Source: Clostridia bacterium
GTDB taxonomy: Bacteria; Bacillota; Clostridia; Oscillospirales; CAG-272
Reading direction: 5' to 3'
NCBI GenBank assembly: GCA_017958705.1
Contig: JAGDCE010000167.1
Span: 1 to 12,139 of the forward strand
DNA length: 12,139 nucleotides
The notes beneath the pieces are model-generated. The model did not search any database and was not told the DNA's origin. It was given only the letters and a program-made list of their open reading frames with translations. Each line of letters opens with the position of its first letter. The stretch's first letter is position 1. Both the position numbers and the translations under genes were made by a program. Below are positions 6,515 through 12,139 of this stretch, piece by piece.

Positions 6515-6564
6515 TTCGGCGCGGTATGGAAATTGAAAAAACTTTCTTATCACGCCGCGCCGAA
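6515..6564. repeat. 10-bp perfect inverted repeat with a 30-bp spacer
   Basis: TTCGGCGCGG (6515-6524) is repeated as CCGCGCCGAA (6555-6564). The spacer is A/T-rich, unlike the arms. It abuts the repeat cluster and lies 30 bases past the stop of the DtxR-type gene. No U-run follows on either strand, so it is not a normal terminator; a footprint of the same mobile repeat family is possible. Confidence 0.6.
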
Positions 6565-6593
6565 GATCCGTCCCGCTTTATTTATTTGTTGTA

Positions 6594-6953
6594 TTATTTC
6601 ATATGATCCTTGATCGCTTCAAACGTCGCGTCGCTGATCACGTGCTCTATCCGGCAGGCGTCGTTTGAGGCGTTTTCTTCATCCACGCCGAGTTCCAGAA
6701 GACATTTTGTCAGCACGGTGTGGCGCTCGTAGATCTTTGACGCCGTCTCGTATCCGACGCCGGTTAGGGTTATATATCCCTTCTGATCCACGTTTATGAA
6801 TCCTCCGTTTTTAAGCAGCCCCATCGCGCGGCTGACCGACGGTTTCGAGAACTTCATATATTCACCGACGTCGATCGATCGCACGGCGTCGAGTTTTTTG
6901 CTCAGTATATATATCGTTTCAAGATACATTTCTCCGGATTCCTGTAAAACCAT
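6594..6953 (-). CDS. Short DtxR-family metal-dependent transcriptional regulator
   Basis: This 119-residue repressor has an N-terminal winged helix (about 1-65, KFSKPSVSRAMGLLKNGGFI recognition region) and a DtxR dimerisation domain (about 68-118). It lacks the SH3/FeoA-like third domain of DtxR/IdeR and is even shorter than MntR. Metal-site residues by motif alignment: GEMYLETIY puts Met9 where DtxR has Met10 and MntR has Asp8; His78 (YERH); and DACRIEHVISD gives Cys100, Glu103 and His104, matching DtxR Cys102, Glu105 and His106. DtxR Glu83 appears replaced by Thr82. These choices suggest iron rather than manganese sensing, which is inference. AAAGGA precedes the ATG, and birA ends 19 bases upstream, so the two are probably co-transcribed. 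Confidence 0.9.
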   Translation of the reverse strand: MVLQESGEMYLETIYILSKKLDAVRSIDVGEYMKFSKPSVSRAMGLLKNGGFINVDQKGYITLTGVGYETASKIYERHTVLTKCLLELGVDEENASNDACRIEHVISDATFEAIKDHMK

Positions 6954-6972
6954 ACCGTTTGATCCTTTCGTA

Positions 6973-7650
6973 TCAGACTGTTTTTATGCTGACGTCGCCG
7001 CAGGTGAAGCGGCTGATCGTCCCGCCGGACGACGCGATAAGCGACAGATCGTCGCCGATCCCTTCGTATTTATATTCGATGCCGTTTATCAGCAGCGTTT
7101 TGCCGGGCAGGCAGCTTTTTTTTCTGTAATAATCTACAAAATCCTTCTGTGGCAGCCGCGAGTATACGTGATCGAACTGTGCAAGAACGGCGTCTTCAAC
7201 GGTTCTGTTATCCGCCTCGCCGTCGTAAAGCCAGCCCGCGATATCGGGTGCGCCGGGTCCCGGGCAGACGGTATTTATGCCGATGCCGAGCACCGCCCAG
7301 CCCTGCTCGACGTTCGATTCGGTCAATATCCCGCAGACCTTTTTGCCGTCCTTATATATATCGTTGACCCATTTTATGCCGCAGTCAAAGCCGAGCGAGC
7401 AGAGCGCGCGGCAGACGGCGACAGCCGCCGCCGGCGTTATGAGCGTAAAATCGTCAAAGCGCGGGCGCAGGATCAGGCTCATGTAAAGCCCGCCCGAAGG
7501 CGAGTAAAAACGCCGGCCGAGCCGACCGCGGCCGCCCGTCTGAGATGAGGCGACAACAACGACACCCTCGGCTCCGCCGCGCGCGGCGAAAAGCTTTGCG
7601 GTGTCGTTGGTCGATACTGCGATGTCAAAATAACGCCGGTCGAATATCAC
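6973..7650 (-). CDS. birA: Biotin-[acetyl-CoA carboxylase] ligase, monofunctional BirA
   Basis: This 225-residue biotin protein ligase makes biotinyl-5'-AMP and transfers biotin to carrier lysines such as that of acetyl-CoA carboxylase. Visible motifs are STND (13-16), the biotinyl-AMP loop SQTGGRGRLGRRF (36-48), KWVNDI with Lys93, CGIL and GIGIN (122-126). A small C-terminal SH3-like domain follows (about 180-225). The N-terminal helix-turn-helix of bifunctional BirA is absent, so it should not repress biotin genes itself. The start is GTG (7650-7648), four bases after the TAA of the preceding membrane-protein gene, with no obvious Shine-Dalgarno. This suggests translation coupled to that gene. 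It is followed 19 bases later by the DtxR-type regulator. Confidence 0.95.
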   Translation of the reverse strand: MIFDRRYFDIAVSTNDTAKLFAARGGAEGVVVVASSQTGGRGRLGRRFYSPSGGLYMSLILRPRFDDFTLITPAAAVAVCRALCSLGFDCGIKWVNDIYKDGKKVCGILTESNVEQGWAVLGIGINTVCPGPGAPDIAGWLYDGEADNRTVEDAVLAQFDHVYSRLPQKDFVDYYRKKSCLPGKTLLINGIEYKYEGIGDDLSLIASSGGTISRFTCGDVSIKTV

Positions 7651-7654
7651 GTTT

Positions 7655-7933
7655 TTACGTTTTGTTCTGCAAAAATGAGAATATCGCGGCGAACGATCCG
7701 GTTATCGCCATGATCAGAAGCGCGATGCCGACGATGATAAGGACGAGGATCAACATGCAGAAATACGATCTCGCATAGCTTTTGAGGTTGACGTTTGAAG
7801 TGCCGCCGAGCGCGAAAACGCACAGCAGTACGAATCCGACCAGCGGGATCGAGAACAACAGCGAATAACCGAAGTATCCCCAGGCGGAGATCGGTCTCAG
7901 TTCGTCCGGAACGTATTGATTCTTATATATCAT
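7655..7933 (-). CDS. Small two-helix membrane protein of unknown function
   Basis: This 92-residue protein begins MIYKNQYVPDELRPISAW and has two hydrophobic helices (about 26-48 and 57-82) linked by a polar turn (GGTSNVNLKSYARSYFC). I recognise the PISAWGYFGY...GFVLL.VFALGG...ARSYFC pattern as a widespread uncharacterised family in Clostridia, often with an N-terminal zinc ribbon that is absent here. The start at 7933 is chosen over an upstream ATG at 8008 because AGAGGTG lies six bases before it and the promoter falls between the two ATGs. It leads the minus-strand operon with birA. Function is unknown. Confidence 0.85.
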   Translation of the reverse strand: MIYKNQYVPDELRPISAWGYFGYSLLFSIPLVGFVLLCVFALGGTSNVNLKSYARSYFCMLILVLIIVGIALLIMAITGSFAAIFSFLQNKT

Positions 7934-7963
7934 TCTTTTCACCTCTTTCGGTTCTTTTATGAC

Positions 7964-7992
7964 AGTATAACATAAAAGCCCGCGTATGTCAA
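7964..7992 (-). promoter_or_regulatory. Sigma-A promoter of the membrane protein-birA-dtxR operon
   Basis: On the minus strand TTGACA (7992-7987) and TATACT (7969-7964) are exactly 17 bases apart, and the ATG at 7933 follows about 30 bases after the -10. A second TTGACA lies 18 bases further upstream, without a matching -10 of its own. Confidence 0.9.
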
Positions 7993-8023
7993 GATTTTTC
8001 TTTGTCAAACATGACGATTTATC

Positions 8024-8052
8024 TTGAAATCGGCGTAAAAATGTGGTATGAT
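8024..8052 (+). promoter_or_regulatory. Promoter of the glycoside hydrolase operon
   Basis: TTGAAA (8024-8029) and TATGAT (8047-8052) are separated by 17 bases, with a TGG just before the -10. The transcript would start near 8059, so the ATG at 8048 inside the -10 cannot be the translation start; the ATG at 8084 is used. No operator or catabolite site is clear. It is divergent from the birA operon promoter, 31 bases away. Confidence 0.8.
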
Positions 8053-8083
8053 GGTAACAGAAAACCGAAGGAGGTATCTGAAA

Positions 8084-9658
8084 ATGAAAGATCTTTCAAA
8101 CGGACTGCTTTACGGCATCGACGCGCTCGGGCGCGAAACTCCGCTGCCCGGACAGTGCCCCGCCCCGCGGGAGAACCGGCAGGTGGGCATATTCTATTTT
8201 CTGTGGTGCGGCGAGCACGGCAGACACGCCCCGCTTGATATCACGAAAATAATCGCAAAATACCCGGACGCGGGCAAACGCTTCGACGTGTGGGGAGACA
8301 TCGGGCAGATGCACCACTGGGGCGAGCCGTTTTACGGCTACTATTATTCCGACGACGAGTGGGTCATCAGGAAGCACATGAAGCTTCTGATGCAGGCGGA
8401 CGTCGACTTTCTGTACTTCGACACGACGAACGCCGTGATCTACGAGAAAAACGCGAAAAAGGTCATGTCCGTGCTTCAGGAATATCACGACGAGGGCTTC
8501 AAGATCCCGCGCGTGATGTTCTACACGAACACCCAGTCCGGTAAGACCGTGCAGAAGATCTACGACGCGATATATAAACAGAACTTCTGCCCCGACACGT
8601 GGTACGTGTTCGATAAAAAACCGCTTATTATCGCAATCGAGGAAGAGTGCTCGGATGAATGCCGCGAATTCTTCGATATAAAGAAATCCCAGTGGCCGAA
8701 CGAGCCCGACAAAGTCGGCGGCTGGCCGTGGATGGATTTCGTGCGTCCGCAGAGAGTCTTCAAGAACGAGGCGGGCGAGGACGAGGTGATAAACGTCTCC
8801 GTCGCGCAGCATCCGCAGATAATGTTCGGCGACTCCGTCCTTTACGGCGAGACGGCGAACCGCGGCAGGGCTTTCCATAACGGAGAAAACGACAAGAGTG
8901 AGGGCGCGATTTACCGCGGATACAATTTCGGCGAGCAGTTCGACCGTGCGATAGAAACAGATCCGCCCGTGGTGCTCGTGACCGGCTGGAACGAGTGGAT
9001 CGCGGGCAGGTGGCAGGGCACGCCGGAGCGCCCGATCAGATTCGTCGACCTGTGCAACTGCGAATACAGCCGCGACCTCGAAATGATGCGCGGCGGCTAT
9101 TTCGACAACTATTATATGCAGCTCGTGTCAAACGTCAGAAGGTACAAGGGATACGGCGAGGTGCCGGTGTACGGCGACGGCGGGGAAGCGTATTATCCGT
9201 GCACGGACGACGGCGCCTTCAACCGCGACAACGACGGCTACGGTACGCATTATAAAAACGACACCGGCAGAAACGCGATAACCGGCGTCACGGTTTGCAA
9301 AAACGGCGAACAGATCTCGTTCAGGCTCGACGCGGCGGAGGCTCTTAAAGGAGAAGGCGAGGGCGATTTCATGGTCCTGTTCATCAAGGGCAGTAAAGGC
9401 GCGTTCGTCGTATCGGACGGCGCTCTGTGCCGTCTCGGCAAGGATTTCTCCCGCACGCCTTTGTGCAACGTGAAGACGCGGATCTGCGACAAAGCCGTGT
9501 CGTACACGCTTCCCCTCTCCGCGCTGACGGACGACGGACAGCTTCTCTTCAAGGCCGCGGACAGCACAGTCAGATACGCCTCGGTCGAGGATTTCTACGA
9601 CAAGGGCGACGTCGCGCCGCTCGGCAGGCTGGACTTCATTTACAGATTCAAAAACTGA
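8084..9658 (+). CDS. GH99/WbsX-like TIM-barrel protein, probable intracellular glycosidase
   Basis: This 524-residue protein has no signal peptide. The first about 350 residues fit a GH99-like/WbsX-like barrel: VGIFYFLWCGEHGRH near the start, ADVDFLYFDTTNA in the middle and VTGWNEW with Glu304, the motif shared with GH71/GH99-like and WbsX proteins. Residues from about 395 to the end form a strand-rich region (ISFRLDAAEA... GDFMVLFIKG... LDFIYRF) resembling CBM9/DOMON-like sandwich domains. The substrate is unknown; endo-acting alpha-mannosidase-type activity is known for true GH99, but membership is not secure. AAGGAGG (8068-8074) lies nine bases before the chosen ATG. The GH36-like gene follows after 26 bases, so both probably serve one glycan. 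Confidence 0.75.
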   Translation: MKDLSNGLLYGIDALGRETPLPGQCPAPRENRQVGIFYFLWCGEHGRHAPLDITKIIAKYPDAGKRFDVWGDIGQMHHWGEPFYGYYYSDDEWVIRKHMKLLMQADVDFLYFDTTNAVIYEKNAKKVMSVLQEYHDEGFKIPRVMFYTNTQSGKTVQKIYDAIYKQNFCPDTWYVFDKKPLIIAIEEECSDECREFFDIKKSQWPNEPDKVGGWPWMDFVRPQRVFKNEAGEDEVINVSVAQHPQIMFGDSVLYGETANRGRAFHNGENDKSEGAIYRGYNFGEQFDRAIETDPPVVLVTGWNEWIAGRWQGTPERPIRFVDLCNCEYSRDLEMMRGGYFDNYYMQLVSNVRRYKGYGEVPVYGDGGEAYYPCTDDGAFNRDNDGYGTHYKNDTGRNAITGVTVCKNGEQISFRLDAAEALKGEGEGDFMVLFIKGSKGAFVVSDGALCRLGKDFSRTPLCNVKTRICDKAVSYTLPLSALTDDGQLLFKAADSTVRYASVEDFYDKGDVAPLGRLDFIYRFKN

Positions 9659-9684
9659 TACCGGGCGAAAGGCGGATCACGACC

Positions 9685-11349
9685 ATGATAGAATATAAAG
9701 ACCGCAAAACGGCGCTTGTGCCGCTCTTTACGGATAACGGCGTCGAGATATACGAGCTCCCCGGCGCGGGAGAATACGAATGGGTCGAGGAGCTGCGAGG
9801 CGTTTTCAGCACGTGGACGCCGCTCGGCGGCCGCGATCACAGCATACGTCAGTGGTGGTTCCCCAACGCCGCGGACGCCCTTTATCAGTACGGCTCGCCG
9901 CTGTTGTCGACCATGGATTCCGAGGGCGTCAACCGCGTCACCGTAGCGCTTTCCGACACGTTCTCGCGCTCGCATCTTGCAGTTTCGGTAAGAGACCTCG
10001 ATCAGCGCGACGAGATAGGCTTCACGGTGAAGACCGCGTCTGAGCACGCGCTTTTGCGCGTTGACAGACGGCCTGTCGACTACTGCGACGCGATCAGCGA
10101 GGCGGGCGAATGGATGCGTTCATTCCTGAAGGACGGGCAGGTGCCCGTGCCGGACAACGCCGAGCTGCCGCTTTACTCGTCGTGGTACAACTTCCACCAG
10201 GAGCCGGAGCAGTATCTGCTCGAAAAGGAACTTGAGCTCGCCGGCAGGATCGGTTTCAAAACTTTCATCCTCGACGACGGCTGGCAGTTCGAAGGCGAGA
10301 ACACAGGCGCATATCAGAAATGCGGCGAATGGGAGCTGGCAAAGGACAAATTCCCGGATTTCAAGGGCTTCTGTGACCGTGTGCACGGCTTCGGCATCAA
10401 AATACTAATGTGGTTCGCCGTCCCGTTCGTCGGTTTCGATTCGCCGGAATACGTAAGGTTAAAGGACAAGATGGCGTTTGACAATCCGCCGTTCGGCGCC
10501 GGCGTGCTCGACATACGCTATCCCGACATCCGCGCTCATATCCTCGGTATACTCGAGCGTTACGTGCGCGAATACGGCATAGACGGGCTGAAGCTCGATT
10601 TTATCGACGCATTCAACATGGACGTCGATCACATTCCGCCGTATAACGACGAAATGGACGTGAGGACGCTCGATGGTGCGGCGGTCCTTCTGATGGACGA
10701 GATTTACGCGAAGATGACGGCAATCAACAAGGATTTCATGTTCGAGTTCCGGCAGAACTACATCGGCGCGGATATAGTCAACCGCTGCAACATGCTGCGC
10801 GTCGGCGACTGCGCCGCGGACCCGATAACGAACAGGGTCGGTATCACCGCGCTGCGGCTCGTGAACGGCGGCACGGCGATCCATTCCGACATGCTTTTAT
10901 GGGGCAAATGCGAATCGGTCCTCAACTGTCAGAGGCAGCTTCTTAACATTCTGTTCTCCGTTCCGCAGATATCCGTAAGACTGACGGAGATACCGGAAGA
11001 ACAATTGGAACTTGTGCGCAGATTCGTGAAATACTGGACGGAAAACAGGCGCGTACTGCTTCACGGAAAATTCCGCGCGTATCATCCCGAATCAAATTAC
11101 ACGGTGATGACGGCGGAGACGGAGGACAAAAAAATAACGGTCCTTCACTGTGAACCGCTGTTCACTCCCGCCGGCAAAAACGAAGATATATTCAACGACA
11201 CCGCGTACGATTATCTGGTTCCGTCGACCGATGAAAGATTCAACTATGAGATATACGATTTATACGGAAATAAGACAGGATCCGGCGTATACGGCAAGGA
11301 AAGACGCCTTGGCGTTCCGCGGGGCGGGATGCTGAGGATAACTGTATGA
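9685..11349 (+). CDS. GH36-like alpha-galactosidase (melibiase family), intracellular
   Basis: This 554-residue protein matches the clan GH-D barrel of the melibiase family. It contains the strand-1 motif FKTFILDDGWQ (about 191-201), the nucleophile region GIDGLKLDFIDAF with Asp305 in the KxD position, and a likely acid/base Asp375 in MLRVGDCAADP. An N-terminal strand-rich domain (about 1-155) and a C-terminal sandwich (from about 475) complete the usual plan. It is shorter than classical GH36 enzymes of about 700 residues, so specificity for alpha-galactosides is probable but not certain. There is no signal peptide. The ATG at 9685 is preferred over a far upstream ATG that would overlap the previous gene; GAAAGGCGG lies before it at somewhat long spacing. 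Its TGA overlaps the next ATG by four bases. Confidence 0.85.
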   Translation: MIEYKDRKTALVPLFTDNGVEIYELPGAGEYEWVEELRGVFSTWTPLGGRDHSIRQWWFPNAADALYQYGSPLLSTMDSEGVNRVTVALSDTFSRSHLAVSVRDLDQRDEIGFTVKTASEHALLRVDRRPVDYCDAISEAGEWMRSFLKDGQVPVPDNAELPLYSSWYNFHQEPEQYLLEKELELAGRIGFKTFILDDGWQFEGENTGAYQKCGEWELAKDKFPDFKGFCDRVHGFGIKILMWFAVPFVGFDSPEYVRLKDKMAFDNPPFGAGVLDIRYPDIRAHILGILERYVREYGIDGLKLDFIDAFNMDVDHIPPYNDEMDVRTLDGAAVLLMDEIYAKMTAINKDFMFEFRQNYIGADIVNRCNMLRVGDCAADPITNRVGITALRLVNGGTAIHSDMLLWGKCESVLNCQRQLLNILFSVPQISVRLTEIPEEQLELVRRFVKYWTENRRVLLHGKFRAYHPESNYTVMTAETEDKKITVLHCEPLFTPAGKNEDIFNDTAYDYLVPSTDERFNYEIYDLYGNKTGSGVYGKERRLGVPRGGMLRITV

Positions 11350-12139
11350 AGATGAAAAAGCTGATAACTGTATTGATCCTGATCTGTTTCGCGTTCCCGG
11401 TCTTATGCTGCTGCACCTCACCCGTTCCGGAAACGACGGATGAAATCCCGGATACGGTCACGGAGACGGATACCGAAGTCGTGACCGCGGCGGAAACGGA
11501 AGAGATAAAGCAGGACGAGGAAATGAAAAGATACTTTATTTTCAGGATCTGGAATTTCAGACTGCGCGGCGCGGCGGAATTCAGATCGATAGTCGACACC
11601 GTGGCGAACACGGGTTTCAACGCGATAAAGATCCACATGCCGTGGCATCTGATACAGGACGGGAACGGAAACATCGACTATTCGCCTTTTGACGAAATGC
11701 TCGACTACGTTATAAACATAAAGGGTCTGCCGGTCGCGGTGTCGATAGACTTCGCGCGACGGTACGGCGACAAAATGCTGTCCGACGACGAGATCCAGCG
11801 CGACATATCCGGAAATCTCTGCGTGGGCGACGTTTACTATAAACGCGCGACGCTGTCGTTTGCGTCAGATTCCGCAACGGAAAAAGCCGTGACGTTCTAC
11901 AAAGACGCCGTGGCGCATTTCGACGGAAAGTACGGCAAAAACATTCTGTTTTACCTGCCCGCTTTCACGCCGTACTGCGAGACGGAATACTGGTGCACGA
12001 CGCAGTATGATTACTCCGACGCCGCGATCGGAAAATTCCGCTCTGATTTGTCCGAAAAGTTCGGCAACATTGACGGGCTGAACGAGGCGACGGGCAAGAA
12101 ATTCGCTTCGTTTGACGAGGTCGAGGCACCGGCGTGCTC
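11346..12139 (+). CDS. Putative glycosidase lipoprotein with GH42/GH5-like barrel, 3'-truncated by the window
   Basis: About 264 residues are visible, without a stop. The N-terminus MKMKKLITVLILICFAF is a typical secretion signal followed by CCC at 21-23, a probable lipobox cysteine although the preceding PVL is not ideal. A Thr/Glu-rich linker (about 24-58) leads to a TIM-barrel domain from about 61: FNAIKIHMPWHLI, GLPVAVSIDFA and ILFYLPAFTPYCETEYW, then FGNIDGLNEATGKKFASFDEV. That last segment resembles the GH42/GH35-type stretch where a helix follows the catalytic acid, and Glu of CETEYW is a candidate active-site residue. ATGA overlap with the GH36-like gene and a GAGGA seven bases before the ATG support the start. 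It would act at the cell surface, upstream of the two cytoplasmic enzymes. Confidence 0.75.
   Translation, partial: MKMKKLITVLILICFAFPVLCCCTSPVPETTDEIPDTVTETDTEVVTAAETEEIKQDEEMKRYFIFRIWNFRLRGAAEFRSIVDTVANTGFNAIKIHMPWHLIQDGNGNIDYSPFDEMLDYVINIKGLPVAVSIDFARRYGDKMLSDDEIQRDISGNLCVGDVYYKRATLSFASDSATEKAVTFYKDAVAHFDGKYGKNILFYLPAFTPYCETEYWCTTQYDYSDAAIGKFRSDLSEKFGNIDGLNEATGKKFASFDEVEAPAC

Larger units (their letters stand above)
6252..6593. other. Convergent intergenic region, no gene seen
   Basis: This 342-base gap separates the plus-strand two-component operon from the minus-strand birA operon. It holds the terminator at 6337-6371, the palindrome cluster at 6388-6514 and the inverted repeat at 6515-6564. 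The first about 85 bases contain only a weak CACC...GGTG pairing. A 74-codon frame at 6389-6613 runs through the repeats and is not supported as a gene. Confidence 0.75.

Noticed and set aside
6389..6613. 74-codon plus-strand frame beginning MKTFASLTNEAK
   Set aside because: It runs through the palindromic repeat cluster and into the end of the DtxR-type gene, has no ribosome binding site and owes its openness to the repeats.
7934..8008. 25-codon extension of the small membrane protein
   Set aside because: It would include the operon promoter, and the internal ATG at 7933 has a good AGAGGTG.
8048..8083. Upstream ATG as start of the GH99-like gene
   Set aside because: It lies inside the predicted -10 hexamer, while the ATG at 8084 has an ideal AAGGAGG nine bases upstream.
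9427..9684. 86-codon N-terminal extension of the GH36-like protein
   Set aside because: It overlaps the 3' end of the preceding gene and encodes an Arg/Gln-rich shadow sequence; homology begins at MIEYKDRKTA.

Overview
The window looks like a stretch of chromosome from a fairly GC-rich, probably gut-dwelling, Clostridia-like Firmicute. The pointers are AAGGAGG-type ribosome binding sites, clean TTGACA/TATAAT-type promoters, a monofunctional BirA, a WalR/PhoP-style two-component system and a glycoside hydrolase cluster. No gene identifies a species, so the taxonomy is inference.

Layout. (1) Positions 1-1295 (+) hold the end of a phage lysis module: a truncated holin-like gene, an Amidase_3 endolysin and a small one-helix/coiled-coil protein, all overlapping or coupled, closed by a strong bidirectional terminator. 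(2) Next comes a minus-strand tRNA-Arg(CCG) whose 3' end faces the phage genes, as expected for a prophage integrated at a tRNA 3' end. It lies 19 bp behind ychF. (3) A divergent promoter region separates ychF (-) from a three-gene operon (+): OmpR-family response regulator, membrane histidine kinase, and a membrane-anchored HtrA/S1C-like PDZ protein. The last protein appears to have lost all three catalytic triad residues. The operon promoter carries an exact WalR-type box (TGTTAC-N5-TGTTAC) directly upstream of a promoter with an extended -10 and no good -35. (4) A convergent intergenic region (6252-6593) carries a terminator and a cluster of palindromic repeats with constant ends and variable cores. 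(5) A minus-strand operon follows: small two-helix membrane protein, birA, and a short DtxR-type metal regulator. (6) A divergent promoter then drives a carbohydrate operon (+): a GH99/WbsX-like barrel protein, a GH36-like (melibiase) enzyme and a lipoprotein with a glycosidase-like barrel, cut by the window end.

How the parts work together. The lysis genes are accessory. The two-component operon is probably a self-regulating cell-envelope stress circuit, with the dead HtrA-like protein as a candidate extracytoplasmic accessory of the kinase. The last operon probably breaks down an alpha-galactosyl-containing or similar glycan, with one surface lipoprotein and two cytoplasmic enzymes. The most novel candidate is the kinase/pseudoprotease pairing with its WalR-like autoregulatory site. 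The repeat mosaic at 6388-6514 comes second.
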